From the NCBI GenBank assembly GCA_023398855.1, contig JAEWRS010000502.1, positions 1-14,419 on the forward strand: a DNA stretch of 14,419 nucleotides, in the 5' to 3' direction. This document shows positions 6,909 through 14,083 of the stretch, piece after piece. How positions within the stretch are numbered: position 1 is the stretch's first letter; each line of letters opens with the position of its first letter. A program made the position numbers and the translations under genes. This DNA is from Bacillota bacterium. Its GTDB lineage: Bacteria; Bacillota; Clostridia; Lachnospirales; Lachnospiraceae. Below the pieces are notes generated by a model that worked only from the letters and a program-made list of their open reading frames with translations, was not told the origin of the DNA and made no database searches.

Positions 6909-6930
6909 ATAGAAGAGTCGGAGAATGATA

Positions 6931-7746
6931 ATGAAGGTTTTGATTAAAGGGGCCGGCGATTTGGCCACAGGCATTGGCTGCCGGCTGCACCGGTGCGGCT
7001 TTGACCTGGTCATGACAGATATCGCTGTTCCCACTACGGTACGGAGGACAGTGGCCTTTTCAAGAGCAGTCTACGAAAAACAGGCAGCGGTGGAAGACAT
7101 TACAGGAGTTTTATGCAGCAATCTTGAGTCAGTTCAGGATGCTGTTGCAAAGGATAAAGTAGCTGTGATCGTAGATGAAGAATGCAGGATCAGGGAAACA
7201 TGGAAGCCTGATGTGATAGTGGATGCCATTATTGCAAAAAAGAACCTGGGAACCTTAATTACTGATGCGGCAACAGTGGTGGGCGTTGGGCCTGGTTTTA
7301 CAGCGGGAGTTGACTGCCATGTGGTGGTGGAAACCAAACGTGGACATAACCTGGGACGGTGTATCTGGGAGGGAAGTGCTTATCCTAACACAGGTGTCCC
7401 CGGCATGATCGGTGGCTATGATAAGGAACGGATCATCCGTGCAACGGCTGACGGTGTATTTCGGGGCCAGGTCAGAATCGGTGATCTGGTGGAAAAAGGA
7501 AGTCTGTTAGGCTTTTCCGGAGATTCCCCCATCTATGCCCAGGTTGGCGGAGTGGTTAGAGGCTTGCTTCAGGATGGCGTGGAAGTGACAAAAGGAATGA
7601 AGTCAGGAGACGTGGATCCCAGAGGGGTCATTGAAAGCTGCTACACAATCTCTGACAAAGCGTCATCTATCGGCGGAGGAGTCATAGAAGCGATCTTAAG
7701 CATGGAGAAGAAAAGAAGTCAGGAGGATCCTGATAGTAATAAATAA
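6931..7746 (+). CDS. yqeB: Selenium-dependent molybdenum cofactor biosynthesis protein YqeB
   Basis: YqeB (EF2563 family) is a marker of selenium-dependent molybdenum hydroxylases. Its reaction has not been established. The protein starts with a Rossmann-like nucleotide motif (VLIKGAGDLATGIGCRL) and contains VDAIIAKKNLGTLITDA, then VGVGPGFTAGVDCHVVVETKRGHNLGR in segments, and a C-terminal region (from about 180) with VFRGQVRIGDLVEKGSLLG and GVVRGLLQDG, which resembles a biotinyl/lipoyl-like beta fold. Two in-frame ATGs exist, at 6925 and 6931. GGAG (6920-6923) is 1 base from the first and 7 from the second, so 6931 is preferred, giving 271 residues. It stands between mogA and mocA, consistent with a step between molybdopterin activation and dinucleotide formation; that is inference. 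Confidence 0.9.
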   Translation: MKVLIKGAGDLATGIGCRLHRCGFDLVMTDIAVPTTVRRTVAFSRAVYEKQAAVEDITGVLCSNLESVQDAVAKDKVAVIVDEECRIRETWKPDVIVDAIIAKKNLGTLITDAATVVGVGPGFTAGVDCHVVVETKRGHNLGRCIWEGSAYPNTGVPGMIGGYDKERIIRATADGVFRGQVRIGDLVEKGSLLGFSGDSPIYAQVGGVVRGLLQDGVEVTKGMKSGDVDPRGVIESCYTISDKASSIGGGVIEAILSMEKKRSQEDPDSNK

Positions 7747-7770
7747 TGATGGGAAAAGGAGGTTCACGGC

Positions 7771-8346
7771 ATGAAAATGGCACTTATCCTTCTGGCAGCA
7801 GGTGACAGCCGTAGATTTAACGGCAATAAGCTGCTTCACGAATTCAATGGAAAACCCATGTACCAATACATTTTAGAGGAAATCGAAATGCTGCCCCAGG
7901 ATCTTTTTGAGAGGAAGGTGGTCGTCACCCAGTATCAGGAGATCATGGACTGTATGGAGGATTATGGATATGAAGTGGTGGAAAACAGGGAAAGCAGTCT
8001 TGGGATTTCCCATTCCATACATCTGGCCTTAAAAGCTCTTGAAGAGGAAGAAACAGATTATTTTTTTGCAGTCTGTGACCAGCCATACTTAAAGGCAGCT
8101 ACCATAAGAGGCCTGATAATGGGGTGGAGGGACAGCGGAAAGGGCATTGGATGTCTGTGCAACATGGGAGCCTTGGGAAATCCGGCTATTTTTTCCAGAA
8201 GTTACTTAAAAGAGCTGCTGTCATTGGAAGGAGATGTGGGAGGAAAGCGGATCATTCGGAAGCATATTGAAGACTTGTACCTGCATGAGGTACCGGATGG
8301 GATAGAGCTGGTGGATATTGATGTTCGAAAAGATTCTTTGTCATGA
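7771..8346 (+). CDS. mocA: MocA-type molybdenum cofactor cytidylyltransferase
   Basis: This 191-residue GT-A-fold nucleotidyltransferase has the N-terminal NTP-binding loop LLAAGDSRRFNGNKLL (residues 7-22), metal-binding CDQP (102-105) and GALGNPAIFS further on. MocA joins CMP from CTP to molybdopterin, making the dinucleotide cofactor used by xanthine-dehydrogenase-type hydroxylases. The CDQP form and the yqeB neighbour favour MocA over the GMP-adding MobA, though a dedicated paralogue of MocA in the selenium pathway cannot be excluded. The final stretch (GIELVDIDVRKDS) fits the 'DIDTPEDL'-like end of the family but with a shorter tail. AAAAGGAGG (7754-7762), 8 bases upstream, supports the start. 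It is the last clear cofactor gene; no strong terminator follows. Confidence 0.9.
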   Translation: MKMALILLAAGDSRRFNGNKLLHEFNGKPMYQYILEEIEMLPQDLFERKVVVTQYQEIMDCMEDYGYEVVENRESSLGISHSIHLALKALEEEETDYFFAVCDQPYLKAATIRGLIMGWRDSGKGIGCLCNMGALGNPAIFSRSYLKELLSLEGDVGGKRIIRKHIEDLYLHEVPDGIELVDIDVRKDSLS

Positions 8347-8421
8347 CCGGTACTTTATTCTGTTATGCCAATAGAATATATATAATAAACAGATGAATAT
8401 ATAAATTATGGAGGTTGTGGA

Positions 8422-8928
8422 ATGCTGAAACAAGTGGGTTTAAACCAGGTGCCGATGGATGCTATCACAATGATAGGAAAGGAATGGATGCTGATTTCTG
8501 CTGGGACTGAGGAAAAGTATAATATGATGACAGCCAGCTGGGGAGGAATCGGGATCATGTGGAACAAATGTGTGACCAACATTGTTCTGCGTCCCCAGAG
8601 ATATACCCTGGAATTTATAGATCAAAGTGATTATTATGCACTTAACTTTTTCGGCAATAATTGCCGGTCAGCTTTAAATTATTGCGGAGCTCACTCTGGC
8701 AGGGATGTGAATAAAGAAAAAGAAACAGGTCTTACTCCTGTCTTTGATGCAGAGGCACCTTATTTTGCCCAGGCCAGGCTGGTGCTTATCTGTCATAAGC
8801 TTTATAAGCAGACAATCGATCCAAATGGTTTCTTTGACAAGAGTTTAGTTGAAAAGAATTACCCTAATAAGGACTATCATGAACATTTTATTGGAGAGAT
8901 TGTAAAGGTTTTTATGGCAGATGAATGA
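8422..8928 (+). CDS. Flavin reductase-like, FMN-binding split-barrel protein
   Basis: The 168-residue protein belongs to the flavin reductase-like/FMN-binding family. Near the N-terminus it has the typical WMLISAG ... NMMTASWGGIGIMWNK (residues about 24-52), where the TASWGG segment forms part of the FMN site, followed by the TNIVLRPQRYTLEFID strands and YALNFFG. Such proteins reduce flavin with NAD(P)H, or hold FMN as an electron carrier in anaerobes. The substrate here is unknown. It lies 75 bases after mocA. A TATAAT at 8381-8386 could drive it separately, but the matching -35 is poor, so it may simply be read through from the cofactor operon. GGAGG (8410-8414) is 7 bases before the ATG, and a good terminator follows. 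Confidence 0.87.
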   Translation: MLKQVGLNQVPMDAITMIGKEWMLISAGTEEKYNMMTASWGGIGIMWNKCVTNIVLRPQRYTLEFIDQSDYYALNFFGNNCRSALNYCGAHSGRDVNKEKETGLTPVFDAEAPYFAQARLVLICHKLYKQTIDPNGFFDKSLVEKNYPNKDYHEHFIGEIVKVFMADE

Positions 8929-8963
8929 TAGAATCCTTTGTTAAATTAAATATTGGAAAAACC

Positions 8964-8998
8964 AAAAAAAGAAGGGTCTTAGCTGCTCTTCTTTTTTT
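8964..8998 (+). terminator. Rho-independent terminator after the flavin reductase gene
   Basis: AGAAGGGT pairs with GCTCTTCT (one G·T and one T·G) around the loop bases CTTAGCT. A run of A precedes the stem and seven T follow it (8992-8998), so the stem can extend by A-T pairs and may work in both directions. It closes the unit that ends with the flavin reductase and isolates the GGDEF gene. Confidence 0.8.
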
Positions 8999-9058
8999 CT
9001 GTCTGTCATTTTTAGATGAAAAAACAGGTTATATATTTCTTATGGTATCAAAATAGTG

Positions 9059-9064
9059 TATAAT
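9059..9064 (+). promoter_or_regulatory. Likely -10 box for the GGDEF/HD-GYP gene
   Basis: A perfect TATAAT lies 48 bases before the ATG and after the terminator at 8964-8998. The best -35 at 16 bases, TTCTTA (9037-9042), matches only three of six, so an activator or alternative contacts may be needed. Confidence 0.35.
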
Positions 9065-9112
9065 ACCAATTGGAGGACAGCTTTTGTTTTCACCGTTTAA
9101 AGGGGGAATGGT

Positions 9113-10918
9113 ATGATTAAATGGCTAAAGGATAAAATGGTTGCTCTCAAGTATGGAGGAGGACCTTTGAAGCGGGAAGGTATAAAGATCTGCTTTGTTT
9201 ATATTCTGTTTGGTTTTGTCTGGATCTATTTATCTGACAAAATCGTAACCGTCCTGGTTTCTGATTTTTCAGCAAGAATGATGATTCATACTTACAAGGG
9301 AATTATGTATGTTTTATTAACTGCATTGATTCTTTATTATCTCATTGCCAATCTTCTGAAAAAGGTGGAGCAGGCAGAAGCCAGACTGAGTAAGAGCAAT
9401 GATGATCTGTCTGCCGCTAATGAAGAACTCAGGGAATACGTGGATCAGTTGACTGCATCAGAATCCCAGCTGAGAATGCAATATGAAAAGATTGTGGAGT
9501 ATGATCAAAAATTAATTTTGAGCGAAAAGAAATATAAGGCTGTCATCAGCCAGATGCAATTAGGCATGGCTTTGTATGAGGGCGGGGCTGATGATGACAT
9601 TTTTGCATACAGACTGGTGGAAACCAATCGCAGCCATGAAATGCTCACCGGCTTAAAAAGAGAAGACATAGTAGGAAAATATTTTTCTGAAATACATAAA
9701 AACATAGAACCGGAAAATCTGGACATGCTGATCCGCACAATACAAACGGGAGAATCTACCCGCTATGAACGGCTTCGTAAAAATACCGGTTATTACTATG
9801 AAATCAACGCATCGCGTCCGAAGAAGCACCAGCTGGTTATTATTTTAAATGACATTACAAAGAGAAAAGAGGCAGAGGAGCGGCTAAATTACTTAAGCTA
9901 TCATGACCAGCTGAGCGGCTTGTATAACAGGAGATTTTTTGAGGAGGAGCTGAAAAGGCTGGATGTCTCCAATTACTATCCATTAGCAGTTACAATGGCC
10001 GATATCAATGGTCTGAAGCTTATGAATGATTCTTTTGGCCATACGGCCGGTGATTGGTATATTCAAAGAGTTGCACAGGTATTAAAAGAGTGCTCCAGGG
10101 AAAAGGATATCATATGCCGCCTGGGTGGAGATGAATTCATCATCCTGTCTCCTAACACGGATGAAAAAGAAATCAAAGGGCTTATTGCCAGGGTCAATCA
10201 GCGGACCCGGCAAGAAGCCGTTAATAAAATTGCTCTTTCGGTTTCTTTCGGATACAGTGTAAAGTACTGGAAGGAAGAACCCATATTAGAGGTTCTTAAA
10301 AAGGCAGAGGACTATATGTATAAGAAAAAGCTGCTGGAAAGCTCTGGTATGAGAGGAAAAACCATTTACACCATTATGGCGGCGCTTCATGAGAAAAACC
10401 CAAGAGAAGAACAGCACTCTCTTCGGGTATCGGAATTGTGTGAAAAAATGGGGACAGCCCTTTGTCTTCATGAAGATGAAGTAAATGAGCTAAAGACTGT
10501 TGGCCTTTTGCATGATATCGGCAAGGTGGCTATTGAAGAAGGCATCCTGAATAAAAACGGAAAGCTGGTTGAAAAGGAGTGGGAAGAAATCAGAAAACAC
10601 CCGGAAATCGGCTACCGGATTTTAAGCACGGTCAATGAGCTGTCAGAGATGGCTGACTACGTTCTGGCGCATCATGAGCGGTGGGATGGAAATGGCTATC
10701 CAAAGGGACTTAAGGGAAATGAAATCCCGGTCCAGTCCAGAATCATTGCGATTGCAGATGCATATGATGCCATGATCAGCGAAAGAAGCTACCGCAAGGC
10801 ATTGACTAAGGAGCTTGCTATCAACGAGCTGGTCAGGGGAGCCGGAACCCAGTTTTGCGGGGAGTACGTCCACATTTTTATTGATAAGGTGGTTCAGGAT
10901 TTGGAAGTGAGCCTGTAA
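9113..10918 (+). CDS. Membrane-bound PAS-GGDEF-HD-GYP cyclic-di-GMP protein
   Basis: This 601-residue protein has two membrane helices (about 24-41 and 62-82) with the short WIYLSD motif common in such N-termini, a coiled coil (about 83-135), a PAS-like sensor (about 138-255), a GGDEF diguanylate cyclase domain (from about 262) and an HD-GYP phosphodiesterase domain (from about 425). The cyclase signature GGDEF (338-342) is intact, with a product-inhibition site R329-E-K-D332 exactly five residues before it. The HD-GYP domain keeps H435, H467-D468 (HDIGK), H520-H521 and G528-Y529-P530. Both synthesis and hydrolysis of c-di-GMP therefore look possible, with the PAS domain perhaps deciding between them; which activity dominates cannot be read from sequence. 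The gene appears monocistronic, with AAAGGGGG 7-8 bases before the ATG. Confidence 0.93.
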   Translation: MIKWLKDKMVALKYGGGPLKREGIKICFVYILFGFVWIYLSDKIVTVLVSDFSARMMIHTYKGIMYVLLTALILYYLIANLLKKVEQAEARLSKSNDDLSAANEELREYVDQLTASESQLRMQYEKIVEYDQKLILSEKKYKAVISQMQLGMALYEGGADDDIFAYRLVETNRSHEMLTGLKREDIVGKYFSEIHKNIEPENLDMLIRTIQTGESTRYERLRKNTGYYYEINASRPKKHQLVIILNDITKRKEAEERLNYLSYHDQLSGLYNRRFFEEELKRLDVSNYYPLAVTMADINGLKLMNDSFGHTAGDWYIQRVAQVLKECSREKDIICRLGGDEFIILSPNTDEKEIKGLIARVNQRTRQEAVNKIALSVSFGYSVKYWKEEPILEVLKKAEDYMYKKKLLESSGMRGKTIYTIMAALHEKNPREEQHSLRVSELCEKMGTALCLHEDEVNELKTVGLLHDIGKVAIEEGILNKNGKLVEKEWEEIRKHPEIGYRILSTVNELSEMADYVLAHHERWDGNGYPKGLKGNEIPVQSRIIAIADAYDAMISERSYRKALTKELAINELVRGAGTQFCGEYVHIFIDKVVQDLEVSL

Positions 10919-10961
10919 ATAAGAGGTTATTTCTGATTATGTTTTCTGCATTTGGAGATCC

Positions 10962-10967
10962 TATAAT
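10962..10967 (+). promoter_or_regulatory. Possible -10 box before the tocopherol cyclase-family gene
   Basis: A perfect TATAAT (10962-10967) lies in the short gap after the GGDEF gene, without a clear -35. If it is used, RNA would start near 10974, only about nine bases before the GTG at 10983. That favours a start downstream of AAAGGAG (10993-10999), such as TTG at 11013. Confidence 0.3.
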
Positions 10968-10982
10968 TAGTATCATCCAATT

Positions 10983-11942
10983 GTGAAAGCAGAAAGGAGA
11001 CAAGAGACCCTATTGGAAATAAAAAATTTTATTAAAAACAGGAAGAAATATTTATTTGAGGGCTGGTATTTTAAGCATCAGAATGAGGATACGGTCCTGG
11101 CTTTTATTCCAGGCCACAGCATTGATGAAAAGGGTATGAAGCAGCCGTTTCTACAAATTATATGGAATGAAAATTCTTATTCCCTGGATTTCTCCCAGGA
11201 AGATTACCTGGTTGAGAAAAGGAAAAAAAGAATTATTCTTGGAGACAATATTTTTTCCACCGGCGGCCTTAAGCTGGATATTCATACAAATGAAATCAAC
11301 ATTCAGGGAGTGATCCGCTATGGTCAATTAAGTCCCATTCATTATTCTATTATGGGCCCCTTCCAACTGGTTCCTTATATGGAATGCAGGCATGAGATCA
11401 TCAGTATGTCCCACACCCTGAGGGGAAGCCTGAAAGTCAATGGAAAAGTTTTGGACTTTACAGGAGAGTATGGCTATATAGAGGGAGACCGGGGAATGTC
11501 CTTTCCCAGAGATTATTTATGGCTTCAATGCAACCGGTTTAAGGAAAAGGCATCGGTAATGCTCTCTGTTGCCCATATTCCTTTTGCGGGACACAGCTTT
11601 CAGGGCTGTATCTGCCTGATCCAATATCAGGGCAAGGAGTACCGCCTTGCCACTTATCTGGGTGTAAAGGTAATATGCAAAAGAGATACAGCCGTCATTT
11701 TAAGGCAGGGTAAGTATACCTTAAAGATATTTCTGACTAACAGGAACAGAAAGAGAACTTCCGGATTCTCCCACAAACTTTTAGCCCCTGACCAGGGAAA
11801 GATGGTGCGTTCCATAATAGAAGAGCATTTATTGCTGGCCAGATTTCTGCTGTATAAAGAGGAGGAGCTGATATTTGACTTAACAAGTGATCATGTGAGC
11901 TTTGAGTATGTACCGGGTCCTGGAAACGGACAATCCACATAG
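10983..11942 (+). CDS. Tocopherol cyclase-family protein of unknown role
   Basis: The 319-residue frame matches the Tocopherol_cycl family: FEGWYFKHQ near the start (residues 25-33), then PGHSIDEKG, GPFQLVPYMECRHEIISMSH in the middle, GYIEGDRGMSFPRDYLWLQCN (164-184 region) and HIPFAGHSFQGC. In plants the family closes the chromanol ring of vitamin E. In Firmicutes the role is unknown and no quinone or prenyl pathway is seen nearby. There is no signal peptide or membrane helix, so it is probably cytosolic. The start is uncertain: GTG at 10983 has no ribosome site, while TTG at 11013 has AAAGGAG (10993-10999) 13 bases upstream. Either leaves the conserved core whole. Many members have Trp where R170 lies here, which may affect function. 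It has a gene-sized transcript of its own or follows the GGDEF gene. Confidence 0.82.
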   Translation: MKAERRQETLLEIKNFIKNRKKYLFEGWYFKHQNEDTVLAFIPGHSIDEKGMKQPFLQIIWNENSYSLDFSQEDYLVEKRKKRIILGDNIFSTGGLKLDIHTNEINIQGVIRYGQLSPIHYSIMGPFQLVPYMECRHEIISMSHTLRGSLKVNGKVLDFTGEYGYIEGDRGMSFPRDYLWLQCNRFKEKASVMLSVAHIPFAGHSFQGCICLIQYQGKEYRLATYLGVKVICKRDTAVILRQGKYTLKIFLTNRNRKRTSGFSHKLLAPDQGKMVRSIIEEHLLLARFLLYKEEELIFDLTSDHVSFEYVPGPGNGQST

Positions 11943-12020
11943 AATATTGAAAAAAATATTATTTTGATTAGGTGTGATAGATAATTTCTATAAGTACAGC
12001 TTATTTATAGATTTTATGAA

Positions 12021-12050
12021 TTGGACTTTAGTCTTAAATCTTAATAGAAT
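12021..12050 (+). promoter_or_regulatory. Candidate promoter for the C_GCAxxG-TDT pair
   Basis: TTGGAC (12021-12026) and TAGAAT (12045-12050) are 18 bases apart, in a strongly A+T-rich 143-base gap. The ATG follows 35 bases later. Upstream, CTATAAG (11988-11994) and CTTAT...TTATAG (12000-12010) form an imperfect inverted repeat that could bind a regulator. Confidence 0.35.
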
Positions 12051-12085
12051 AGTATTATCAATAACTATGCGGGAGGATACGAAAG

Positions 12086-12586
12086 ATGAATGTGAAACAG
12101 GAAGTTAGTGTAAAGAAAATTGGGGAAGATGCGGAAAATCTGTTTCGCGGAGGTTTTTTTTGCTCAGAAGCAGTTGTAAGCGCTATTAGATCAAATTTTG
12201 AATTAGATATACCAGAGGAAGTGGTGGCCATGGCTTCCGGATTTCCAGTGGGAATCGGTCGTTCCAAGTGTCTGTGCGGGGCTGTATCCGGAGGAGTAAT
12301 GGCTCTTGGCATATTTTTTGGACGGACAAAACAGGGAGATCCTAAAGTAGAGAAGAATTTAGAGGTGTCTAAGGAGCTTCATGACTGGTTTAAGGCGAAC
12401 AACGGCAAGAACGCCTTGTGCTGCAGGATCCTGACCAAAGAGTTTGATATGGGACAAGGGGAGCATAAAGAACAGTGCATTTACTTTACAGGCCTGGTAG
12501 CCAAAAAAGTGGCTGAAATTGTTGTGCGGGAATACGGCCTTACCAATACCGATGAGCTGGAGTTAGCGGGGGGATGCAATGATTAA
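12086..12586 (+). CDS. C_GCAxxG_C_C family cysteine-rich protein
   Basis: This 166-residue protein matches the C_GCAxxG_C_C family of small cysteine-rich proteins, common in strict anaerobes. Its conserved cysteines are C26 (FFCSEAVV), C62 and C64 (KCLCGAVSGG), the pair C112-C113 (ALCCRIL) and C131 (EHKEQC), with one more, C164, near the end. The GFPVGIGR-KCLCGAVSGG core is the family signature. The pattern suggests a redox or metal-binding role, but no function has been proven for the family. GGGAGGA (12071-12077) is 8 bases before the ATG. The final 8 bases overlap the start of the TDT transporter gene, so both are almost certainly made together. Confidence 0.88.
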   Translation: MNVKQEVSVKKIGEDAENLFRGGFFCSEAVVSAIRSNFELDIPEEVVAMASGFPVGIGRSKCLCGAVSGGVMALGIFFGRTKQGDPKVEKNLEVSKELHDWFKANNGKNALCCRILTKEFDMGQGEHKEQCIYFTGLVAKKVAEIVVREYGLTNTDELELAGGCND

Positions 12587-13484
12587 AAAAATTCCGGTTC
12601 CAATGGCAGGGCTCTCTCTTGGATTTGCTGCTTTGGGAAATCTGCTTCAAAGCTATTCAGAGTCTGTCCGTCTGGTATGTGGAGTGATATCCGCTATTTT
12701 AGCAATATTGTTTTTGTGTAAATGTATTTTTCATTTTGATATGGTAAAAGAAGATATGAAAAACCCGGTGATGGCAAGTATATCCGGAACCTTTTCCATG
12801 GCAGTGATACTTCTGGCAGCCTATGCCAAGCCTTTTATTGGCGGCGGTGCGGTCTTAATCTGGTATTTTGGCATTGCACTGCACGTTCTTCTTATCATAT
12901 ACTTTACGGCGCGTTTTGTTTATAAGCTGAATATAAAAACAGTATTTGCAAGCTATTATATTGTGTATGTTGGAATTGTAACAGCCAGTGTGACTGCTCC
13001 TGCGTTTGGACAAACAGGTCTGGGATTGGGCATATTCTGGTTTGGCCTGATTTCGTGCCTGATATTACTGGTTCTTGTGACTGCCCGGTATTTGAAGCAT
13101 AAGGAAATTCCAGAACCGGCGAGACCCCTGTTTTGTATCTACACGGCGCCTGTAAGCTTGTGCCTGGCTGGCTATCTGCAGTCCGCGGAAACAAAATCAT
13201 TGACAATGGTTCTTTTGCTTATGGTACTAGCCTCTGCTTTGTATGTGACTGTGCTGATACGTCTGCCTAAATTCCTTGTCCTGCCTTTTTATCCAAGCTA
13301 TGCGGCATTTACCTTTCCAGTGGTTATCAGTGCCATTGCAATGAAAATGTCAACCGCGTTTTTGGGGAAAATGGGATATGGAGTAGGATTTTTACCGGGA
13401 GTGGTCCTTATTGAAACCGTGATTGCAGTATGCCTGGTAGTCTATGTATTTTACAGGTATATGAAGTTTCTATTCAGCAAATAA
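12579..13484 (+). CDS. TDT-family (TehA/SLAC1-type) membrane transporter
   Basis: The 301-residue, strongly hydrophobic protein has about ten membrane helices and family marks of the tellurite-resistance/dicarboxylate transporter group: PVPMAGLSLGFAALGNLL at the start, FHFDMVKEDMKNPVMAS (about residues 47-63) and YPSYAAFTFPVVISA near the end. Members include TehA, plant SLAC1 anion channels and Mae1 malate carriers. They move anions, so the substrate here is probably a small anion but cannot be named. The start codon overlaps the end of the cysteine-rich protein gene, with GGGGGGA four bases upstream, indicating translational coupling and possibly a shared task. A long hairpin follows 12 bases after the stop. 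Confidence 0.88.
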   Translation: MIKKIPVPMAGLSLGFAALGNLLQSYSESVRLVCGVISAILAILFLCKCIFHFDMVKEDMKNPVMASISGTFSMAVILLAAYAKPFIGGGAVLIWYFGIALHVLLIIYFTARFVYKLNIKTVFASYYIVYVGIVTASVTAPAFGQTGLGLGIFWFGLISCLILLVLVTARYLKHKEIPEPARPLFCIYTAPVSLCLAGYLQSAETKSLTMVLLLMVLASALYVTVLIRLPKFLVLPFYPSYAAFTFPVVISAIAMKMSTAFLGKMGYGVGFLPGVVLIETVIAVCLVVYVFYRYMKFLFSK

Positions 13485-13496
13485 AAGTACTAAGAG

Positions 13497-13566
13497 AAAC
13501 AGGGTGCTGCTGAGTCAGTATTGTTAAGCTTCAGCTTAACCGTATTGATTCAGGGGCACCCTGTTT
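13497..13566 (+). terminator. 70-base near-perfect hairpin, likely terminator of the TDT unit
   Basis: Arms from the outside: AAACAGGGTGC (13497-13507) with GCACCCTGTTT (13556-13566); CTGAGTCA (13510-13517) with TGATTCAG (13546-13553), one G·T; GTAT with GTAT (two wobbles); and GTTAAGC (13523-13529) with GCTTAAC (13534-13540) around TTCA. Only a TG/GG internal loop and a T·C mismatch interrupt it. TTTT ends at 13567, so it can act as a terminator, but it is far longer than a normal one and may be an inserted palindromic element. Confidence 0.65.
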
Positions 13567-13736
13567 TAGTATGGAAGTGCTGGAAATAAAAGACGGAATG
13601 AATATGGGACAGGCTGGCTGCAGGATAAGGCTCTTTTGGTCCGGAAGTAAAATAATATGGAAAACAGCCGTTCCCTTTGCTTAAGAGGAGCGAAAGAGGG
13701 GAAGATAAGAACAGGACGTATTTTGGGAGTAATGGG

Positions 13737-13949
13737 ATGAATCTTATTTTTCTTATCATGGCCTGGCTGCCAATCCTGGTTGGAGCTTTGGGGATTATTT
13801 TAATATTTTATTATTTTTACCAATGGATGAAGGGCTTTCGGCTGATCAGATTCCGGCTGGCAGGTGAAATCTGCCTTTTAGCTGTACTGGCATATTTTTT
13901 GGTGTTTTTTATCCTGGGCTTTTGGGGCCTTGGTCTTGCTTTTGGTTGA
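13737..13949 (+). CDS. Small two-helix membrane protein, hypothetical
   Basis: I do not recognise this protein. The frame is open from a TTG at 13677, but GGGAG (13725-13729) lies 7 bases before the ATG at 13737, giving 70 residues. The peptide is almost wholly hydrophobic: a first helix MNLIFLIMAWLPILVGALG... through IFYYFYQ, a short basic loop WMKGFRLIRFRLAGE (about 30-44), and a second helix ICLLAVLAYFLVFFILGFWGLGLAF to the C-terminus. Such small membrane proteins can be transporter partners or membrane regulators, but nothing in the sequence decides. It is separated from the TDT gene by the long hairpin and from the MFS gene by 168 bases. Its composition and ribosome site make it more likely real than chance. 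Confidence 0.6.
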   Translation: MNLIFLIMAWLPILVGALGIILIFYYFYQWMKGFRLIRFRLAGEICLLAVLAYFLVFFILGFWGLGLAFG

Positions 13950-14083
13950 CATAAAAACAGGCTGTAAGCACTGGTAATACACACATAGAGTCCCCGGAGA
14001 AACCTTTAGAAGTCTTTTACCTGTTTGGCCAGATCGTATCATAAAATGGCGGAAAATTGCAAGATTTTAAATAAAAAATGCGG

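Noticed and set aside
7771..8346. MobA (GMP-adding) assignment for the nucleotidyltransferase
   Set aside because: CDQP motif and yqeB/yqeC/xanthine-hydroxylase context favour the CMP-adding MocA type.
10917..10932. AAATAA-GAGG-TTATTT inverted repeat after the GGDEF gene as a terminator
   Set aside because: Only six A-T pairs with no T-run; too weak to call.
11943..11965. AATATT-GAAAAA-AATATT followed by ATTTT as a terminator
   Set aside because: A-T-only short stem in an A+T-rich gap; probably composition.
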